Notes under the pieces: model-generated
Seen by the model: the letters and a program-made list of their open reading frames with translations, nothing else
The model's database searches: none
Told to the model about the DNA's origin: nothing
Shown: positions 62,540 to 64,000 of the stretch, in pieces
How positions within the stretch are numbered: position 1 is the stretch's first letter
How the letters are laid out: the number at the start of each line of letters is the position of its first letter
Source of the DNA: Actinomycetes bacterium
GTDB taxonomy: Bacteria; Actinomycetota; Actinomycetes; Actinomycetales; Cellulomonadaceae
Direction of reading: 5' to 3'
Assembly: GCA_021793675.1 (NCBI GenBank)
Contig: JAJYSG010000001.1
Span: forward strand, 41,702 to 105,701
Length of the DNA: 64,000 nucleotides
Position numbers and translations under genes: made by a program

Positions 62540-62891
62540 CGGGTCCGGTGTACTTCTCGCCCGGCCCCTCACCGGGCGGGTCGGGGAACGGCGAGGCCTC
62601 ACGGAAGGCCAGCTGCAGGCTGCGCAGGCCGTCCCGCAGCGAGCGCGCGTGCTCGTTGCCGAGGTCCGGGGCGGCGGCCGTGACCAGCCCGGCGAGCGCG
62701 GTGATGAGCTTGCGCGCCTCGTCGAGGTCGCGCAGCGCGTCGCCCTCCTCCGCGAGCCCGCACGTGACGGCCGCCGCGCTCATCAGGTGCACGGCGGCGG
62801 TGGTGATCACCTGGACCGCCGGCACGTCGGCGATGTCGCGAGCGAGCTCGGCGACGTCGCCGGGGTCGGGCAGGGCGGAAGGTGTCGACAT
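62532..62891 (-). CDS. DUF1844-family protein
   Basis: A 119-residue helical protein of the DUF1844 family, of unknown function, usually found beside infC in actinobacteria. The core is IADVPAVQVITTAAVHLMSAAAVTCGLAEEG and DLDEARKLITALAGLVTAAAPDLGNEHARSLRDGLRSLQLAFREASP. The ATG at 62891 has CAGGAT (near-match to TANNNT) six bases upstream on the minus strand, so it too may be leaderless. No signal peptide is seen. Confidence 0.85.
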   Translation of the reverse strand: MSTPSALPDPGDVAELARDIADVPAVQVITTAAVHLMSAAAVTCGLAEEGDALRDLDEARKLITALAGLVTAAAPDLGNEHARSLRDGLRSLQLAFREASPFPDPPGEGPGEKYTGPVS

Positions 62892-62929
62892 GGGTCGATC
62901 CTGCCACCGGTGCCGGCCGGGCCGTCTGG

Positions 62930-62935
62930 TACCCT
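62930..62935 (+). promoter_or_regulatory. Putative -10 (TACCCT) of the infC operon
   Basis: TACCCT about 250 bases before the infC start. Transcription from here would give a long structured leader. Confidence 0.5.
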
Positions 62936-62941
62936 TGCCAG

Positions 62942-63186
62942 TTGACTGACCTGGTGGGCGTTCGCGTCCTCCGGGTGCACAAGTGGAGTCCTTCCCACCT
63001 GGGACCGACTGCCTCGCGCTACGCGGGACGACAGGGACCGGGTTCACAGTCCGCAGCGCGCGGTTCGCCGCGTGCAGTCGTTCGGCGCGCGCCGAGCGGT
63101 GCGGCGCTTCGAGGCCTCCGCCGGTGCCCAGGGCGGAGGCCTTCCTCGTTCCCGGCGGTCTGACCGACGACATCGAGGAGCACCAC
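62942..63186 (+). promoter_or_regulatory. infC leader region (no coding gene seen)
   Basis: About 245 bases between the putative infC -10 and the start. GGTGGG near 62953 can pair with CCCACC near 62995, and a terminator-like hairpin lies at 63112-63142. infC-rpmI-rplT operons are often controlled by leader RNA that binds L20 or by IF3 itself; the fold fits an attenuator but no known leader class could be assigned by eye. Confidence 0.5.
63112..63142 (+). terminator. Attenuator-like terminator before infC
   Basis: AGGCCTCCGCC (63112-63122) pairs perfectly with GGCGGAGGCCT (63132-63142) around a 9-base loop, followed by TCCTCGTTCCC. It lies 45 bases upstream of the infC start, inside its transcript. 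Confidence 0.75.
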
Positions 63187-64000
63187 ATCAGCGAGCCCCG
63201 CATCAACGATCGGATCCGTGTCGCCGAGGTCCGACTCGTCGGACCCAACGGCGAGCAGGTCGGCATCGTCCGCGTGGAGGACGCCCTGCGCCTGGCCCAG
63301 GACGCTGACCTCGACCTGGTCGAGGTCGCCCCCGACGCCCGGCCGCCCGTCGTCAAGATCATGGACTTCGGCAAGTTCAAGTACGAGGCCGACATGAAGG
63401 CCCGTGAGGCTCGCCGGAACCAGACGAACACGGTCCTCAAGGAGATCCGGTTCCGCCTGAAGATCGACCCGCACGACTACGGCACGAAGCTGGGCCACGT
63501 CGAGCGGTTCCTCAAGGGCGGCGACAAGGTCAAGGTGATGATCATGTTCCGCGGGCGTGAGCAGTCGCGCCCGGAGGCCGGTGTGCGGCTGCTGCAGCGC
63601 CTCGCCGGTGACGTCGCCGAGCTCGGCTTCATCGAGTCGATGCCCAAGCAGGACGGCCGCAACATGATCATGGTGCTCGGCCCGGTGAAGAAGCGGGCCG
63701 AGCAGCGCTCGGAGGCACGCCGTGCGGCAGCCGTGCGGCCCGCCGACGACCAGCCGGCCGCGGCAGCCGCACCGGCGGCAGAGGCCGCCCCGGCGCATCC
63801 GGCCCCCCGCCCTGCCGAGGTCGCCGCGGCTCCCGCCGTGGCCGCTGCCGCCCAGCCCACCGAGGCCGAGCCGGCTCCGCGCGCTGCCGAGGCCGCTGCC
63901 GCCCAGCCGGCCGAGGCCGAGCCGGTTGCGGCCCCTGCCGGGGCCGCGCCGCGTGCGACCACCGGCGCGCCGCGTCCGCAGGCTCCGCGTCCAGCCGCTC
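63187..64000 (+). CDS. infC: Translation initiation factor IF-3 (3' end outside window), ATC start
   Basis: IF3 binds the 30S subunit and checks start codons. The frame runs to the window edge without a stop (271 codons seen). The N-domain begins (M)[25 protein letters not shown], then [22 protein letters not shown], and the C-domain has [31 protein letters not shown] and [14 protein letters not shown]. No ATG, GTG or TTG fits; ATC at 63187 has GAGGAG (63175-63180) six bases upstream, matching the rare start codons IF3 genes use for self-control. From about residue 182 an Ala/Pro/Glu-rich tail not found in standard IF3 begins. Confidence 0.95.
   Translation, partial: MSEPRINDRIRVAEVRLVGPNGEQVGIVRVEDALRLAQDADLDLVEVAPDARPPVVKIMDFGKFKYEADMKAREARRNQTNTVLKEIRFRLKIDPHDYGTKLGHVERFLKGGDKVKVMIMFRGREQSRPEAGVRLLQRLAGDVAELGFIESMPKQDGRNMIMVLGPVKKRAEQRSEARRAAAVRPADDQPAAAAAPAAEAAPAHPAPRPAEVAAAPAVAAAAQPTEAEPAPRAAEAAAAQPAEAEPVAAPAGAAPRATTGAPRPQAPRPAA
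63841..63925 (+). repeat. Direct repeat in the infC C-terminal tail
   Basis: A 34-bp unit at 63841-63874 recurs at 63892-63925 with two mismatches (51-bp period). It codes the AAAAQP-EAEP part of the IF3 tail. Confidence 0.85.

Noticed and set aside
1-64000. tRNA or rRNA genes, IS elements, prophage or defence islands
   Set aside because: No cloverleaf with a T-arm, no rRNA segment, no transposase or integrase motif and no restriction or CRISPR gene was found by reading both strands; gene order is continuous core chromosome.

Overview
The window is a stretch of core chromosome from a very GC-rich Gram-positive actinobacterium. Gene order (recA-recX-rny-miaB-miaA-dapF; lexA beside a LysM gene and nrdR; mraZ-dcw cluster through divIVA; hisDCB-hisH-priA-infC), the frequent GTG starts and ATGA/GTGA stop-start overlaps, LexA boxes of the TCGAAC-N4-GTTCGA type, DUF3040, DUF5302, DUF1844 and PriA all point to Actinobacteria. 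The order Micrococcales, and a relative of Cellulomonas, is the best guess, but this is inferred from gene content only. No IS element, prophage, CRISPR array, tRNA or rRNA was seen.

Layout. 1-9.5 kb: end of recA, recX, RNase Y, the tRNA-modification genes miaB and miaA, dapF, a tandem pair of YbjN-like genes and a methyltransferase. 9.6-24.5 kb: hflX, dinG, ldh, then the SOS hub (lexA and a divergent LysM division-inhibitor-like gene), nrdR, serA, a HelD/HelR-type helicase, a PAC2 protein, a cold-shock protein, a spermidine-synthase-like gene, and a HEPN-dinB pair behind a perfect LexA box. 24.5-29.4 kb: DUF3040 and a leftward moxR-DUF58-transglutaminase operon. 29.7-48.3 kb: division and cell-wall cluster mraZ-rsmH-ftsL-ftsI-murE-murF-mraY-murD-ftsW-murG/murC-ftsQ-ftsZ-pgeF-sepF-yggT-divIVA. 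48.3-54 kb: a DksA-like zinc-finger gene, lspA, an rluD-type gene and dnaE. 54-59.6 kb: a histidine operon (hisD, hisC, hisB, an unknown gene, hisH, priA, an SseB-family gene). 59.7-64 kb: a secreted protease pair, an MFS transporter, a DUF1844 gene and the start of infC with a long attenuator-type leader.

How the genes work together. The dcw block makes the lipid-linked peptidoglycan precursor (MurC, D, E, F, MraY, MurG), flips or polymerises it at the septum (FtsW, FtsI) and builds the ring (FtsZ, SepF, FtsQ, FtsL, DivIVA). MurG and MurC are one 899-residue polypeptide here, which is the most unusual gene in the window. The LexA boxes tie lexA, the LysM gene and HEPN-dinB into one DNA-damage response, with recA and recX at the left edge.

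Promoters. At least thirteen genes have a TANNNT hexamer that ends 6-8 bases before the start codon, the layout of leaderless transcripts. This sets several start codons with some confidence. GTGGAG boxes at 10-bp spacing lie before mraZ and, inverted, on the side of moxR, suggesting that MraZ controls both directions. Most of the window is ordinary housekeeping sequence. No wholly new multi-gene system was recognised; the candidates worth testing are listed as findings.
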